Positions 26,733 to 37,529 of a stretch of DNA of 64,000 nucleotides are shown here, in pieces. This stretch comes from Pseudokordiimonas caeni (GTDB lineage: Bacteria > Pseudomonadota > Alphaproteobacteria > Sphingomonadales > Kordiimonadaceae), in assembly GCF_026719705.1 (NCBI RefSeq), contig NZ_JAPPRR010000001.1, positions 1,155,255 through 1,219,254 of the forward strand, written 5' to 3'. Each line of letters starts with the position of its first letter. The first letter of the stretch is position 1. The notes beneath the pieces were generated by a model. It was given only the letters and a program-made list of their open reading frames with translations, ran no database searches and was not told the DNA's origin. Made by a program: the position numbers and the translations under genes.

Positions 26733-28259
26733 ATGAAGAAACTTGTTCCCTTTGCTGCCGCTGCCCTCGCCTTTGCACCGTTCGCGCACGCCGACGATGC
26801 CTCCGATGCGGCTCGCGCTTACCGGCAGGCCAATGAAGCCCGGATCATCGGCGATTTCATGTCGCTGCTGTCGATGCCGAACGTCGCCACCAACAAGGCC
26901 GACATGGAAGTGAACGCGGAATGGATCACCGCCTATCTTGCCAGCCGCGGCTTCGCGAGCGAGACGGTCTCGGCCGGTGGCGCGCCCTATATCATCGCCG
27001 AGCGCAAGGTGCCGGGGGCGACCAAGACCCTGCTTATTTACGCGCATTTCGATGGCCAGCCGGTGCAGGAGGAAGAGTGGGCGAGCCCGCCTTTCACCCC
27101 AACGCTGCGGGACGGGATGGTGGTGAACGGTGCGAAGACGCTGGATATGCAAGAGGCGCTCGCTGGCGCCATTGATCCCGAATGGCGGCTTTATGCCCGC
27201 TCCGCCGGCGATGACAAGGCCCCGATCATTGCGGTCGCGGCAGCCCTCGATGCGCTCGACAAGGCCGGTATCCCGCCAAGCGCCAATATCAAGCTGCTGC
27301 TGGACGGCGAAGAAGAGCAAGGCAACCCGACGCTTGAAGCCGTTCTTGCCGCCCATAAGGACAAGCTTGCCGCCGATATCCTTCTTTTCTGCGATGGCCC
27401 GATGCATCAGAGCCGGCAACGCCAGCTGGTGTTTGGCGTGCGTGGCACCACCGAAGTGCAGATCACGACCTACGGCGCTGAGCGGCCGCTGCATAGCGGG
27501 CACTATGGCAGCTGGGCGCCAAGTCCAATTTCCGACCTTTCCCGTCTTGTGGCCAGCATGAGCAAGGAAGATGGCACGCTGACCGTGAAAGGCCTCGACA
27601 AGGGGCTTCGCCCGGTCACCAAAGCCGAGAAAGCTGCCATCGCCGCAATGCCAAATATTGACGAGAAGCTTAAAGCCGATCTGGCGCTTGGCCGCACGCT
27701 TGGCAACGGCCAGCGTGTTGAGGAAAGCGTCATGAAACCCGCGCTGATCGTAACCGGCTTCAACGCGGGCGGCACCGGCGACAGGGCAAGCAACACTGTG
27801 GTGCCGCGAGCTACCGCGGCCATCAACCTGCGGCTGGCGCCCGGCCAGACGCCCGAAAGCGTGCGCGAGGCGATTGACAATCACATTCGGGCCCAAGGCT
27901 TTTTCCTGACGGAGGAAGAACCGACCGCTGATGTGCGCCGCGCCCATGCCAAGGTTGCCAAAGTGCAATGGGGTTCGGGCTATCCGGCCTTCCGCACCGA
28001 TCTTGATAGCCCTGCCACCCGCAAGCTGATCGGGCTTCTGGATGGCATAGACGGTGAAGCGACGCTGCTGACGCCCACGATGGGGGGCAGCTTGCCGATC
28101 CATATGTTCTCGACCGCCATGCCAACTACACCGATTGTCATCCTGCCGGTCGCCAATCATGACAATAACCAGCACGGCGAAAACGAGAATATGCGGATCC
28201 AGAATCTGTGGGACGCGATCGAGATTTATGCGACCGTCATCGCGGGTTACGGAAAATAA
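26733..28259 (+). CDS. Exported M20-family metallopeptidase
   Basis: Zinc-dependent exopeptidase or amidohydrolase of the M20 family, predicted to act in the periplasm. A signal peptide (MKK, hydrophobic core, AHA near residue 20) is followed by the co-catalytic metal motifs: YAHFDGQPV (about residue 104), RSAGDDKAP with the bridging Asp, and LLDGEEEQGNP with the catalytic Glu pair. C-terminal HDNNQHGENEN supplies the last His. The dimerisation insertion of the family is present. AAGGAATC precedes the ATG. It is in a run with the AidB-like gene (10 bases) and the amidohydrolase. The substrate is not evident. Confidence 0.9.
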   Translation: MKKLVPFAAAALAFAPFAHADDASDAARAYRQANEARIIGDFMSLLSMPNVATNKADMEVNAEWITAYLASRGFASETVSAGGAPYIIAERKVPGATKTLLIYAHFDGQPVQEEEWASPPFTPTLRDGMVVNGAKTLDMQEALAGAIDPEWRLYARSAGDDKAPIIAVAAALDALDKAGIPPSANIKLLLDGEEEQGNPTLEAVLAAHKDKLAADILLFCDGPMHQSRQRQLVFGVRGTTEVQITTYGAERPLHSGHYGSWAPSPISDLSRLVASMSKEDGTLTVKGLDKGLRPVTKAEKAAIAAMPNIDEKLKADLALGRTLGNGQRVEESVMKPALIVTGFNAGGTGDRASNTVVPRATAAINLRLAPGQTPESVREAIDNHIRAQGFFLTEEEPTADVRRAHAKVAKVQWGSGYPAFRTDLDSPATRKLIGLLDGIDGEATLLTPTMGGSLPIHMFSTAMPTTPIVILPVANHDNNQHGENENMRIQNLWDAIEIYATVIAGYGK

Positions 28260-28280
28260 CAGATCATGGGGGTCAACAAG

Positions 28281-29894
28281 ATGAAATCGTTAAAGACATT
28301 GCTGCTGTCGGCGGCGCTCGCAGTGGCTGTCATCGCGCCATTCGCCAATGCCGCCGAGCCCGGCGAGGAAGTGATCGCCCGTGTCCTGGCAACCGGCGCC
28401 AAGCCGCCTGTCATGGCACCCGCGCGAGGTGCCGAAGCCCAGGGGCCCTACCAGCAGCTGCTGATCACCAATGTGAATATCATCGATGGTACCGGCGCCC
28501 CCACACAGGGGCCCTATTCCATCCTGATTGAAGGCAACAGGATCGTCAGCATTGGCGAGGCATCGGGCGGCGCAGCGGCGAAGTCAGCAGCTCGGGTGAT
28601 CGACGGCGAAGGCGGCTATATCTTGCCCGGCTTCATCGATACGCACGACCATATCGGCACCCCGAACCATATCTATGGCGGAGAACTGACTGACCCCGGC
28701 TATGTGTTCAAGCTGATGCTGGCGCACGGCATCACCACGATCCGCGACGTAGGCTCCATGATGGGCCTGAAATGGACACTAGAGCACAAGAAGCTCAGCG
28801 AAGAAGGCAAGATCACCGCGCCGCGGGTTGTTTCCTATGCCGTGTTCCCGGCCAAAACCGCGACGGCTGAAGAAGCCGTCAAATGGGTGAAGGCGGTCCA
28901 CAAGACCGGCGCCGACGGCGTGAAATTCCTCGGCGCCGATCCCAAGGTATTTGCCGCCGCTATCAAGGAAATCAATGCGCTTGGCATGGGCTCGGCCTAC
29001 CACCATTCGCAAACGTCAGTGACGCGGCACAATGCCCTCGATTCCGCGCGCCTTGGCGTGCAGAGCATCGAACACTGGTACGGCCTTCCCGAAGCCATGT
29101 TCGAGGATCGCACCGTCCAGCACTATCCGAACGACTATAATTACAATAACGAGCAAGACCGTTTCGGACAGGCCGGGCGCCTGTGGCAGCAAACGGCAAA
29201 GCCGGGGTCAGAACGTTGGAACAGCACGATCCGGGAACTCGTTGATCTGGATGTAACGCTCGATCCCACCTTTTCGATCTATGAAGCCTCGCGCGACCTG
29301 ATGCGGGCCCGCACGCAGGAGTGGCTGCCGGATTATGGCATGCCCTATATCCTGAAGGCGTTCGAGGCGAACCCGGAGGCGCACGGATCCTTCTTCTTCA
29401 ACTGGACAACAGCGGACGAGATTGCCTGGCGCAAGAATTATGAGCTGTGGATGCAGTTCGTGCGAGACTTCAAGAATGCTGGCGGCCGTGTGACCGTTGG
29501 GCCGGACACCGGCTTCATCTACAGCATCTATGGTTTCGGCTATGTGCGCGAGCTTGAGATGCTGCAGGAAGCAGGATTCCATCCGCTTGAGGTAATACGT
29601 GCTGCCACGCTGAGCGGCGCCGAACTGCTCCGCAAGGAAGATGACTATGGCACCGTTGCTGTCGGCAAACGGGCCGATCTTGTGCTCGTGAAGGAAAACC
29701 CGCTGGCGAACTTCAAGCAGCTCTATGGTACCGGCTTCCCGCATTATGATTTCGAAACGAAGCAGAATGTGCGCACGAATGGCATCCGCTACACGATCCG
29801 GGACGGCATCGTGTTCGATGTGCCGAAATTGCTCGAACAGGTACGCGCAGCCGTGAAGGCAAAGAATGCCGAATATGCCGCGAAAGCAGAGTGA
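28281..29894 (+). CDS. Exported amidohydrolase family protein
   Basis: Metal-dependent hydrolase with the composite imidazolonepropionase/prolidase-type barrel. A signal peptide (MKSLKTLLLSAALAV, ANA near residue 24) is followed by the entry strand NVNIIDGTGAP. The metal motif DTHDHIG, GVKFLG with the likely bridging Lys, two later His regions (HHSQ and SIEHW), and GPDTG with the catalytic Asp follow. The C-terminal GKRADLVLVKENP strand is typical. I favour ATG 28281 because GGGGGT lies 7 bases upstream; ATG at 28266 is in frame. With the M20 gene it suggests extracellular turnover of peptides or amides (inference). Confidence 0.88.
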   Translation: MKSLKTLLLSAALAVAVIAPFANAAEPGEEVIARVLATGAKPPVMAPARGAEAQGPYQQLLITNVNIIDGTGAPTQGPYSILIEGNRIVSIGEASGGAAAKSAARVIDGEGGYILPGFIDTHDHIGTPNHIYGGELTDPGYVFKLMLAHGITTIRDVGSMMGLKWTLEHKKLSEEGKITAPRVVSYAVFPAKTATAEEAVKWVKAVHKTGADGVKFLGADPKVFAAAIKEINALGMGSAYHHSQTSVTRHNALDSARLGVQSIEHWYGLPEAMFEDRTVQHYPNDYNYNNEQDRFGQAGRLWQQTAKPGSERWNSTIRELVDLDVTLDPTFSIYEASRDLMRARTQEWLPDYGMPYILKAFEANPEAHGSFFFNWTTADEIAWRKNYELWMQFVRDFKNAGGRVTVGPDTGFIYSIYGFGYVRELEMLQEAGFHPLEVIRAATLSGAELLRKEDDYGTVAVGKRADLVLVKENPLANFKQLYGTGFPHYDFETKQNVRTNGIRYTIRDGIVFDVPKLLEQVRAAVKAKNAEYAAKAE

Positions 29895-29899
29895 TCGGT

Positions 29900-30508
29900 T
29901 CAGACCGGCTTTCTGAAAGACTGCCGCGCCGAGGCCACCTCGGCGCGGATCGCGCATCCCTCGGCGTGATCGTTCACGAGCCCCATCGCCTGCATGAAGG
30001 CGAAAACGGTCGTAGGCCCGACGAATTGCCAGCCCCGCTTCTTCAGCTCTTTCGACAAGGTCTTTGAAACATCGGTGACGGACGCCGTTTGCGGCGCGCC
30101 AAGCGTTGCGGGGTCTTGCTCGAACCGCCAGATGAAGGCTGCAATCGAGCCCTCTTTGGCAACCATCTCGAGCGCACGTTTCGCGTTATTGATCGTCGCT
30201 TCGATCTTGCCCCGATGGCGCACGATGCCGGCATCGGCAAGCAGCCGCTCAATGTCGGTTTCATCGAATGTTGCGACCTTGTTGAAATCAAAGCCTGCGA
30301 ACGCCGCGCGGAAGTTCTTGCGCTTGGCAAGGATCGTCCGCCAGCTGAGGCCGGACTGGAAGCTTTCAAGGCAGAGCTTTTCAAAAAGCCGGATATCGTC
30401 CGCGACCGGAAAGCCCCACTCGCGGTCGTGATAGTCGAAAAATTCGGGGGCAGCGGCGCACCAGCCACAGCGCGGACGGCCATCAGGGCCTTGAACTGTT
30501 TTGGTCAT
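29900..30508 (-). CDS. tag: DNA-3-methyladenine glycosylase I
   Basis: Base-excision enzyme removing 3-methyladenine from alkylated DNA. It has the zinc-binding and active-site features of Tag: RCGWCAAAPEFFDYHDREWG near the N terminus, FEKLCLESFQSGLSWRTIL, and the C-terminal WQFVGPTTVFAFMQAMGLVNDH with the conserved His. The length of 202 residues is normal. It converges on the amidohydrolase gene with 5 bases between stops. An AidB-like gene lies about 3 kb away on the other strand; no ada or alkB is in the window. Confidence 0.95.
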   Translation of the reverse strand: MTKTVQGPDGRPRCGWCAAAPEFFDYHDREWGFPVADDIRLFEKLCLESFQSGLSWRTILAKRKNFRAAFAGFDFNKVATFDETDIERLLADAGIVRHRGKIEATINNAKRALEMVAKEGSIAAFIWRFEQDPATLGAPQTASVTDVSKTLSKELKKRGWQFVGPTTVFAFMQAMGLVNDHAEGCAIRAEVASARQSFRKPV

Positions 30509-30548
30509 GGCGGTGCCCTCTCCTCAAAGAAGGCCCTGCCCCGAGCCC

Positions 30549-30886
30549 TCAGATCTTTTTCACGAATTCCGACTTAAGGCCCATCTGGCCGATGCCGTCA
30601 ATCTTGCAGTCGATATCATGATCGCCGTCGACAAGGCGGATATTCTTCACCTTGGTGCCGACCTTGACGACGAGCGACGAGCCCTTGACCTTCAGGTCCT
30701 TGATCACGGTTACCGTGTCGCCGTCAGCGAGCACATTGCCGTTGGCGTCGCGCACTTCCTTGGCAGCGTCGGATGCACCTTCACTGCCTGGCGTCCACTC
30801 GTGGCCGCATTCCGGGCAAATGAGCAGACTGCCGTCCTCATAGGCATAGGGCGACTGGCATTTCGGGCAGGCAGGGATACCGCTCA

Positions 30887-30887
<1 letters not shown>
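30549..30887 (-). CDS. PhnA/YjdM family zinc-ribbon protein
   Basis: A 112-residue protein with an N-terminal zinc ribbon (CPKCQ and CPECGHEW) and the C-terminal PhnA domain ([15 protein letters not shown], then [22 protein letters not shown]). The family was once linked to phosphonate use but is not a phosphonoacetate hydrolase by default; its function is unclear. ATG at 30887 overlaps the pyrG stop codon as TGATG, indicating translational coupling. GTG at 30890 is an in-frame alternative. Confidence 0.9.
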
Positions 30888-32524
<1,637 letters not shown>

Positions 32525-32625
32525 TCACTCACATCAATACAAAGCCCGGCCCCAACGCGTCCCTTCGCTTTCACACGAAAGACTGCGGACGGGGCCGCAG
32601 CTTGAACCTACTATAAATACGCTCT

Positions 32626-32657
32626 CACAAAAGGAAACGGGGGCCGCTGCCCCCGTT
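32626..32657 (-). terminator. Intrinsic terminator after secG
   Basis: AACGGGGGC at 32636-32644 and GCCCCCGTT at 32649-32657 form a perfect 9-bp stem with a 4-base loop. On the minus strand it is followed by TCCTTTTGTG. It stands 13 bases after the secG stop codon. Confidence 0.85.
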
Positions 32658-32670
32658 CGACCGAAGTCGC

Positions 32671-33006
32671 TTAGTTGCCGCCATCCTCGGGGATGGTGGG
32701 CATTTCAGGAAGCTGGCTGCCGCCCTCTTCCTGGGTCACCGGGGCTGCCTGTTCGGCGGCTTCGATGACGCTGTTGTCCGTTTTCTTGTGGGTGGCGTAC
32801 CAGCCCAGAAGCAGCGAGTTGGCGATGAACACGATGGCAAGCCAGCGTGTCGTCTTGGTCAGGAGGTCGCCGGCGCCGCGCGCCGTCATCAGGCCGCCCG
32901 CCCCGCCGCCGATGCCCAGCGCACCGCCTTCGGAGCGTTGCAGCAGGATCACGCCAACAAGCGCAATCGCGACAATCAGGTGGATACTGAGAAGTACGGC
33001 TTCCAT
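32671..33006 (-). CDS. secG: Preprotein translocase subunit SecG
   Basis: Small membrane subunit of the SecYEG channel. It has two membrane segments, about residues 3-21 (VLLSIHLIVAIALVGVILL) and 53-70, with the conserved loop QRSEGGALGIGGG between them. An acidic Pro/Glu/Gln-rich C-terminal tail follows, common in alphaproteobacteria. The start at 33006 (MEAVLL) gives 111 residues. It sits between tpiA and pyrG, the usual alphaproteobacterial order tpiA-secG-pyrG. Confidence 0.94.
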   Translation of the reverse strand: MEAVLLSIHLIVAIALVGVILLQRSEGGALGIGGGAGGLMTARGAGDLLTKTTRWLAIVFIANSLLLGWYATHKKTDNSVIEAAEQAAPVTQEEGGSQLPEMPTIPEDGGN

Positions 33007-33038
33007 CGGCCAACCTTTCAACTCTTCGCATGAGTACA

Positions 33039-33061
33039 CGGGGCATGAACTTCATACCCCG
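33039..33061. promoter_or_regulatory. 23-bp palindrome in front of secG
   Basis: Plus-strand CGGGG-C-ATGAA-C-TTCAT-A-CCCCG is a palindrome with one mismatch. As minus-strand RNA the mismatch becomes a U-G pair, so the leader can fold fully. It ends 32 bases before the secG start codon. It could be an operator or a leader hairpin; no binding protein is known to me. Confidence 0.45.
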
Positions 33062-33080
33062 ATCAAAGCGCGCTTTCTAG

Positions 33081-33123
33081 ACAAAAGGCGTCCGTTTGCC
33101 AAGCCCTAAGTACGCCTTTTTGT
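33081..33123 (-). terminator. Terminator-like inverted repeat after tpiA
   Basis: ACAAAAGGCGT at 33081-33091 is inverted as ACGCCTTTTTGT at 33112-33123, with a 20-base loop. The minus-strand copy ends in TTTTGT. It begins 5 bases after the tpiA stop codon. The long loop makes it weaker than the terminator after secG. Confidence 0.6.
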
Positions 33124-33127
33124 TCGC

Positions 33128-33883
33128 TCAGCGCCAGGCCCCGATAATCGCGTCGAAATCTGCGGCCTTGAGGCTGGCGCCGCCAACGAGCGCGCCATTC
33201 ACATTGGGGACCGACATCAGTTCTTTCGCATTGTTGGGCTTGACCGAGCCGCCATAAAGAATACGGACCATCGAGCCCGCCTCTGCACCGAACCGCGCCA
33301 CAAGCTTTTCGCGGATGACGCCGTGAATGGCTTGCACGTCGGCGGCACTCGGCGTGCGACCGGTGCCGATGGCCCAGACAGGCTCGTAGGCAATGACAAG
33401 GTGGTCGGTGTCGACATCGGCAGGAACCGATCCGGCAAGCTGCTTGCTGACAACGTCCACCTCGCGGCCCGCGACGCGTTCGGCTTCGGTTTCACCAACA
33501 CAGATGATGACCGAAAGGCCGGCAGCCTGCACCGCTGCTGCTTTCGCCGCCACGTCTGCGTCTGTCTCGCCGTGATCGGCGCGGCGCTCGGAATGACCGA
33601 CGATCACGAAGCTCGCGCCGGCGTCCGCTAGCATCGGCGCCGAAATGTCACCGGTATGCGCACCCGATGCCTTGGCATGGCAATCCTGCGCACCGACGGC
33701 GACGCCGGATCCCGCAGCGGCTTCTGCAAGGCTTGCTACCAGTGTGAAGGGTGGGCAAATGAGTACATCACAGCCAGCGGGGGCAGCCTTGAGGCGTGCT
33801 GCCAGATCGGCAATCTCGGCTCCGCTTGCCTTCAGGCCGTTCATTTTCCAGTTGCCGGCAGCCAGTGGTTTTGGTGCGCGCAT
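33128..33883 (-). CDS. tpiA: Triosephosphate isomerase
   Basis: Interconverts dihydroxyacetone phosphate and glyceraldehyde 3-phosphate. Catalytic residues are visible in NWKMNG (K13), VGHSERR (His) and [11 protein letters not shown] (Glu), and the phosphate loop GGSVKPNN near the end. The start at 33883 has GAGGAG 7 bases upstream and gives 251 residues. It is divergent from ppiD across a 238-bp region, the longest gap in the window. Confidence 0.97.
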   Translation of the reverse strand: MRAPKPLAAGNWKMNGLKASGAEIADLAARLKAAPAGCDVLICPPFTLVASLAEAAAGSGVAVGAQDCHAKASGAHTGDISAPMLADAGASFVIVGHSERRADHGETDADVAAKAAAVQAAGLSVIICVGETEAERVAGREVDVVSKQLAGSVPADVDTDHLVIAYEPVWAIGTGRTPSAADVQAIHGVIREKLVARFGAEAGSMVRILYGGSVKPNNAKELMSVPNVNGALVGGASLKAADFDAIIGAWR

Positions 33884-34019
33884 CGGGCATCTCCTCGGGA
33901 TCATTGGGGTATTGAATTATTGGTATTGATGATTTTCCCTCTGCTCGTAGCAAATAGCGCCGTCCGAAGCCAGCCAGAAACGACCGTCGCCACCTCCTTG
34001 AAATAGGCGAAATCGCATG

Positions 34020-34048
34020 TTGCGGGCCCGCACACTGCCCCTTATGAT
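34020..34048 (+). promoter_or_regulatory. Candidate promoter for ppiD-trpE
   Basis: TTGCGG at 34020-34025, a 17-bp spacer and TATGAT at 34043-34048. It would give a leader of about 67 bases before the ppiD ATG at 34122, which has GGGAG 9 bases upstream. The left part of the same gap (33900-33960) is AT-rich and probably serves tpiA. Confidence 0.5.
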
Positions 34049-34121
34049 GCGCGCCCAACCGCATGTCCGGCAAGGCCGCATGCGCTTCAGACGAACGATA
34101 AGAACACGGGAGCAACGGCGT

Positions 34122-36050
34122 ATGCTGTTCAATATGCGCAAAGGGTCCATGACCAAGGTTATCGCGACACCGCTGATGGCGATCCTGATCGTGGCCTTTG
34201 CCATCTGGGGGATCGGCCCTGGCATCCTCACCGGCGACAATTCCAAGGTCGCAACAGTCGGCGAGCAGGAAATCACCACCCAGAAGTTTGCCAACACGGT
34301 CCAGAGCCGCGCCCAGCAACTGCAAGTGCAGTTCGGTGGACAGATGGGCACGGCCGAACTCATCAAGGCGCTCAATCTGGATTACCAGATCCTGCAGCAG
34401 ATGGTGACGGAAGCGGCTGTGATGGAACATGCCCGCAACCTTGGCCTGCGCCCGACCGACAAACAGATTGCTGACGAACTGACCTCGATCGAGGCGTTCC
34501 GCACGCCTGATGGCCGTTTCAGCCAGGCGATGATGGATACCGCCCTGCAGCGCGCCGGCATGACGCAGAAAGACCTGCTGACCGACCTGCGCGGCCTTGT
34601 GACCCGCCAGCAGCTTGTGGATGCCATGACTTCGGCCTCGCCCGTACCGCTTGAAATGGCGCGTGAGCTTTATGTGTGGCGCGCCGAGCGCCGCGCGGCC
34701 TCGATGATCACCTTCAAGGCGAGCGACATTGCGGACGTGCCAGCGCCGACCGACGAGGCGATGCAAAGCTATTACGAAGCGAACAAGAACAGCTTCATGA
34801 CTCCCGAGCGCCGCACCTATCGCTATATCCTCCTGACGCCTGCGCGTTTCGAAAAGGATGTGGAACTGACGGATGCCGATATCGAACTCGCCTATGAAGA
34901 CCGGGCGAGCGACTATATCCAGCCCGAACTGCGCGGCATTCAGGAAGTGACCCTGCCGACGAAAGAAGCTGCTGACGCGCTGATCGCGGCCGTTCAGGGC
35001 GGCGAGGACTTTGTGAAGGCAGCGGCTGCTGCCTCCAAATTCACCGAGGAAGAAATCGATCTTGGCGACCTGACGAAGGAAGACATCGCGCGGGATTACG
35101 GCGATGCCGCCGCGGACGCCGTGTTTGCCCTTGCTGACGGGGCCGTCTCCGAGGCCATCGAGGGAGGCGCCGGCTGGAACGTCTTCCGTGTTGCCAGCAT
35201 AACCACGGGCAAAACGAAGACGTTGGAAAGCGTCCGCGACGAGCTTGTTGCCACGCTCAAGCGCGAACATGCCATCGACAAGATGTTCGATTTCGTGCCC
35301 GAGATTGAAGATGCCATCGCGGCCGATGGCTCCATTGCCTCTGTCGCACAGAAGCTGAACCTGGACGCCGCGACCGTGACCCTCGTTGATCGTGATGGCC
35401 TCAATGCGAACGGCAGCCCGGCGATTTCGAGCGCCGAGGAAGCCCGTATCCATCAGGCCGCTTTTGCGGCTGAAATGGGTCAGGAGCCGGAAGTCACCGA
35501 CCTTGATCCGCAGGACAATACCAAGGGCCTGTTCGTGATGGCCCTTGATGAAGTCAAGGAACCCGAGCTGAAGCCGTTCGAGGAAGTGGCAAGCAGCGTG
35601 CGCGAGCGCCTGATCGTCGATGCGAAGCAGGAAGCCGCCGGTGCGCTTGCCGAAGCAGCTGTCGAGCGGCTGAAAGCCGGTGAATCGCCCGAAGCCATTG
35701 CGGCTGACCTTGGCGGCACCTCGCTTGATGCCCGCAACGTTACCCGCACGGCTGCCGAACAATCGAGCCTGTCGGATTCGATCCGCGCCCTGATCTTCGA
35801 TCTCAAGAAGGATGAAGTCGCCACTGACCGTTCGGCCGACAATGACGGCTATGTGGTTGTGCGCGTGAACGAAATCGTCGCCGGGGATCCCGACAAGTCG
35901 ACAACGGAAGTTGCGAACCTGCAGGACGGGATCGCGCGTGGCCTGATGGACGAACTTCTGGCTCAGTATCAGCATTGGCTCCTTGAGCAGTACAAGCCCG
36001 AGATCAACAATGCTGTGGTCACTCAGCTCTTCCGCAAGGACGCCGAGTGA
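34122..36050 (+). CDS. ppiD: PpiD-like periplasmic folding factor (SurA_N/parvulin)
   Basis: Inner-membrane-anchored chaperone facing the periplasm, helping outer-membrane and secreted proteins fold. A short cytoplasmic N terminus and one membrane segment (about residues 12-32) precede a SurA_N-like domain. A parvulin-type PPIC region (about 225-340) and a long helical C-terminal part follow. Parvulin motifs are degenerate, as is usual for PpiD, so isomerase activity is uncertain. The ATG at 34122 is chosen for its ribosome site; a longer frame to 34017 exists. The stop is one base before the trpE start, so the genes are coupled. Confidence 0.9.
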   Translation: MLFNMRKGSMTKVIATPLMAILIVAFAIWGIGPGILTGDNSKVATVGEQEITTQKFANTVQSRAQQLQVQFGGQMGTAELIKALNLDYQILQQMVTEAAVMEHARNLGLRPTDKQIADELTSIEAFRTPDGRFSQAMMDTALQRAGMTQKDLLTDLRGLVTRQQLVDAMTSASPVPLEMARELYVWRAERRAASMITFKASDIADVPAPTDEAMQSYYEANKNSFMTPERRTYRYILLTPARFEKDVELTDADIELAYEDRASDYIQPELRGIQEVTLPTKEAADALIAAVQGGEDFVKAAAAASKFTEEEIDLGDLTKEDIARDYGDAAADAVFALADGAVSEAIEGGAGWNVFRVASITTGKTKTLESVRDELVATLKREHAIDKMFDFVPEIEDAIAADGSIASVAQKLNLDAATVTLVDRDGLNANGSPAISSAEEARIHQAAFAAEMGQEPEVTDLDPQDNTKGLFVMALDEVKEPELKPFEEVASSVRERLIVDAKQEAAGALAEAAVERLKAGESPEAIAADLGGTSLDARNVTRTAAEQSSLSDSIRALIFDLKKDEVATDRSADNDGYVVVRVNEIVAGDPDKSTTEVANLQDGIARGLMDELLAQYQHWLLEQYKPEINNAVVTQLFRKDAE

Positions 36051-36051
36051 C

Positions 36052-37527
36052 ATGAGCTTGGCCGACGGTCGGAATTCCATCCCTACGGTCGTCTACCGTT
36101 CTTTCGTGGCGGACCTCGACACGCCGGTTTCAGCCTATCTGAAACTGGCGGCGGGGGAACGCTACAGCTGCCTTCTTGAATCCGTTGAAGGTGGCGAAAC
36201 GCGCGGGCGGTATTCGGTCATCGGCCTTCGGCCCGATCTCCTGTGGCGTGTGCGGGACGGTAAGGCCGAACTATGCACTGATGTCACGGCCGAACCGCAG
36301 GTTTATGCCCCTCTGCCCGATGCGCCGCTCCAGTCGCTCCGCCAGTTGCTCGCTGACAACCAGATTGACCTGCCTGCCGGTTTGCCACCGATGGCTGCCG
36401 GGATTGTCGGCTATATGGGCTATGACATGGTTCGCCAGATGGAGCCGCTGGGCCCCGGCAAGCCTGACAAGCTCGGTCTGCCGACGTCGCTTTTCATCCG
36501 ACCTACGGTGATGGCGATATTCGACAGCGTGACGAACCTTATCACCATCGTGGTGCCGGTGCGCGACGCGAATGGCTTCAAGGCGGCGGACGCCCTTATA
36601 GACACTATGATGGATCGGCTGAACGCGCCTCTGCCGCTGCTTGCCTCGGCGAGTGTTGATGCAGGCGCGCTCGAAGCCGCTGTACCCGTGTCGAACACCA
36701 GCCCGGAACGCTACGAGGAAATGGTCAGGACGGCGCAGGATTATATTCTCGCCGGCGATATCTTCCAGGTCGTGCTTAGCCAGCGTTTCAGCCTGCCCTT
36801 CACCCTGCCGCCCTTCGCGCTTTACCGTGCCCTGCGCCGGACGAACCCTTCGCCTTTCATGTATCATCTGGCTTTTGACGATGTGTCCATCGTCGGGTCG
36901 AGCCCTGAAATCCTTGTGCGGTTGCGCGAAGGCGAAGTCACGATCCGCCCGATTGCCGGCACCCGCCGCCGGGGTGCGAATGCAGAGGAAGACGCTACCC
37001 TCATGGCCGACCTTCTGGCGGACCCGAAGGAACTTTCCGAGCATCTGATGCTTCTCGATCTCGGCCGCAACGACGTCGGCAGGGTTGCCAAGGCCGGCAG
37101 CGTCAAGGTGACGGCCCGGAATACGATCGAGCTCTACAGCCACGTCATGCATATCGTCTCGAACGTGGTTGGAGACCTTGACCCCGCCCACGATGCCATC
37201 GATGCGCTCTCTGCCGGTTTCCCGGCGGGTACGGTATCGGGTGCCCCCAAGGTGCGGGCGATGGAAATCATTGACGAATTGGAGACCGATGCGCGCGGGC
37301 CCTATGCCGGGGCCGTCGGCTATTACAGCGCTGGCGGCGATATGGATACTTGCATTGTCTTGCGCACCGCGATCCTCAAGGACGGCGTGATGCATGTGCA
37401 ATCAGGCGCAGGTGTGGTGGCTGATTCCGTGCCGGCCAGCGAACAGCGCGAATGCGAGCAAAAAGCCGGTGCCCTGATCGCCGCTGCACGCGAAGCCATC
37501 CGTTTCGCCACGTCCAACCGCGGCTGA
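36052..37527 (+). CDS. trpE: Anthranilate synthase component I
   Basis: Chorismate-utilising subunit of anthranilate synthase, the first step to tryptophan. The N-terminal regulatory part carries LLESVEGG, the element linked to tryptophan feedback inhibition. The C-terminal catalytic domain has SPFMYHL, GSSPEILVR, PIAGTRRRG, DLGRNDVGRV, FPAGTVSGAPKVRAMEII and GAVGY. The length of 491 residues is normal. It begins one base after ppiD, leaving no room for a tryptophan attenuator in front of it. Its partner trpG is 1.3 kb downstream beyond an inverted gene. Confidence 0.96.
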   Translation: MSLADGRNSIPTVVYRSFVADLDTPVSAYLKLAAGERYSCLLESVEGGETRGRYSVIGLRPDLLWRVRDGKAELCTDVTAEPQVYAPLPDAPLQSLRQLLADNQIDLPAGLPPMAAGIVGYMGYDMVRQMEPLGPGKPDKLGLPTSLFIRPTVMAIFDSVTNLITIVVPVRDANGFKAADALIDTMMDRLNAPLPLLASASVDAGALEAAVPVSNTSPERYEEMVRTAQDYILAGDIFQVVLSQRFSLPFTLPPFALYRALRRTNPSPFMYHLAFDDVSIVGSSPEILVRLREGEVTIRPIAGTRRRGANAEEDATLMADLLADPKELSEHLMLLDLGRNDVGRVAKAGSVKVTARNTIELYSHVMHIVSNVVGDLDPAHDAIDALSAGFPAGTVSGAPKVRAMEIIDELETDARGPYAGAVGYYSAGGDMDTCIVLRTAILKDGVMHVQSGAGVVADSVPASEQRECEQKAGALIAAAREAIRFATSNRG

Positions 37528-37529
37528 CG

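Noticed and set aside
32583-32600. CTGCGG-ACGGGG-CCGCAG hairpin in the pyrG leader, considered as an attenuator
   Set aside because: No U tract and no reiterative C run typical of pyrG attenuation were seen; it is noted only under pyrG.
33768-36080. Long open frame of 770 codons on the minus strand opposite ppiD, and similar long antisense frames opposite lpdA, pdhC, the M20 peptidase and others
   Set aside because: They mirror highly GC-biased coding sequence on the other strand, have low-complexity His/Arg-rich translations, lack ribosome sites and show no recognisable domain.
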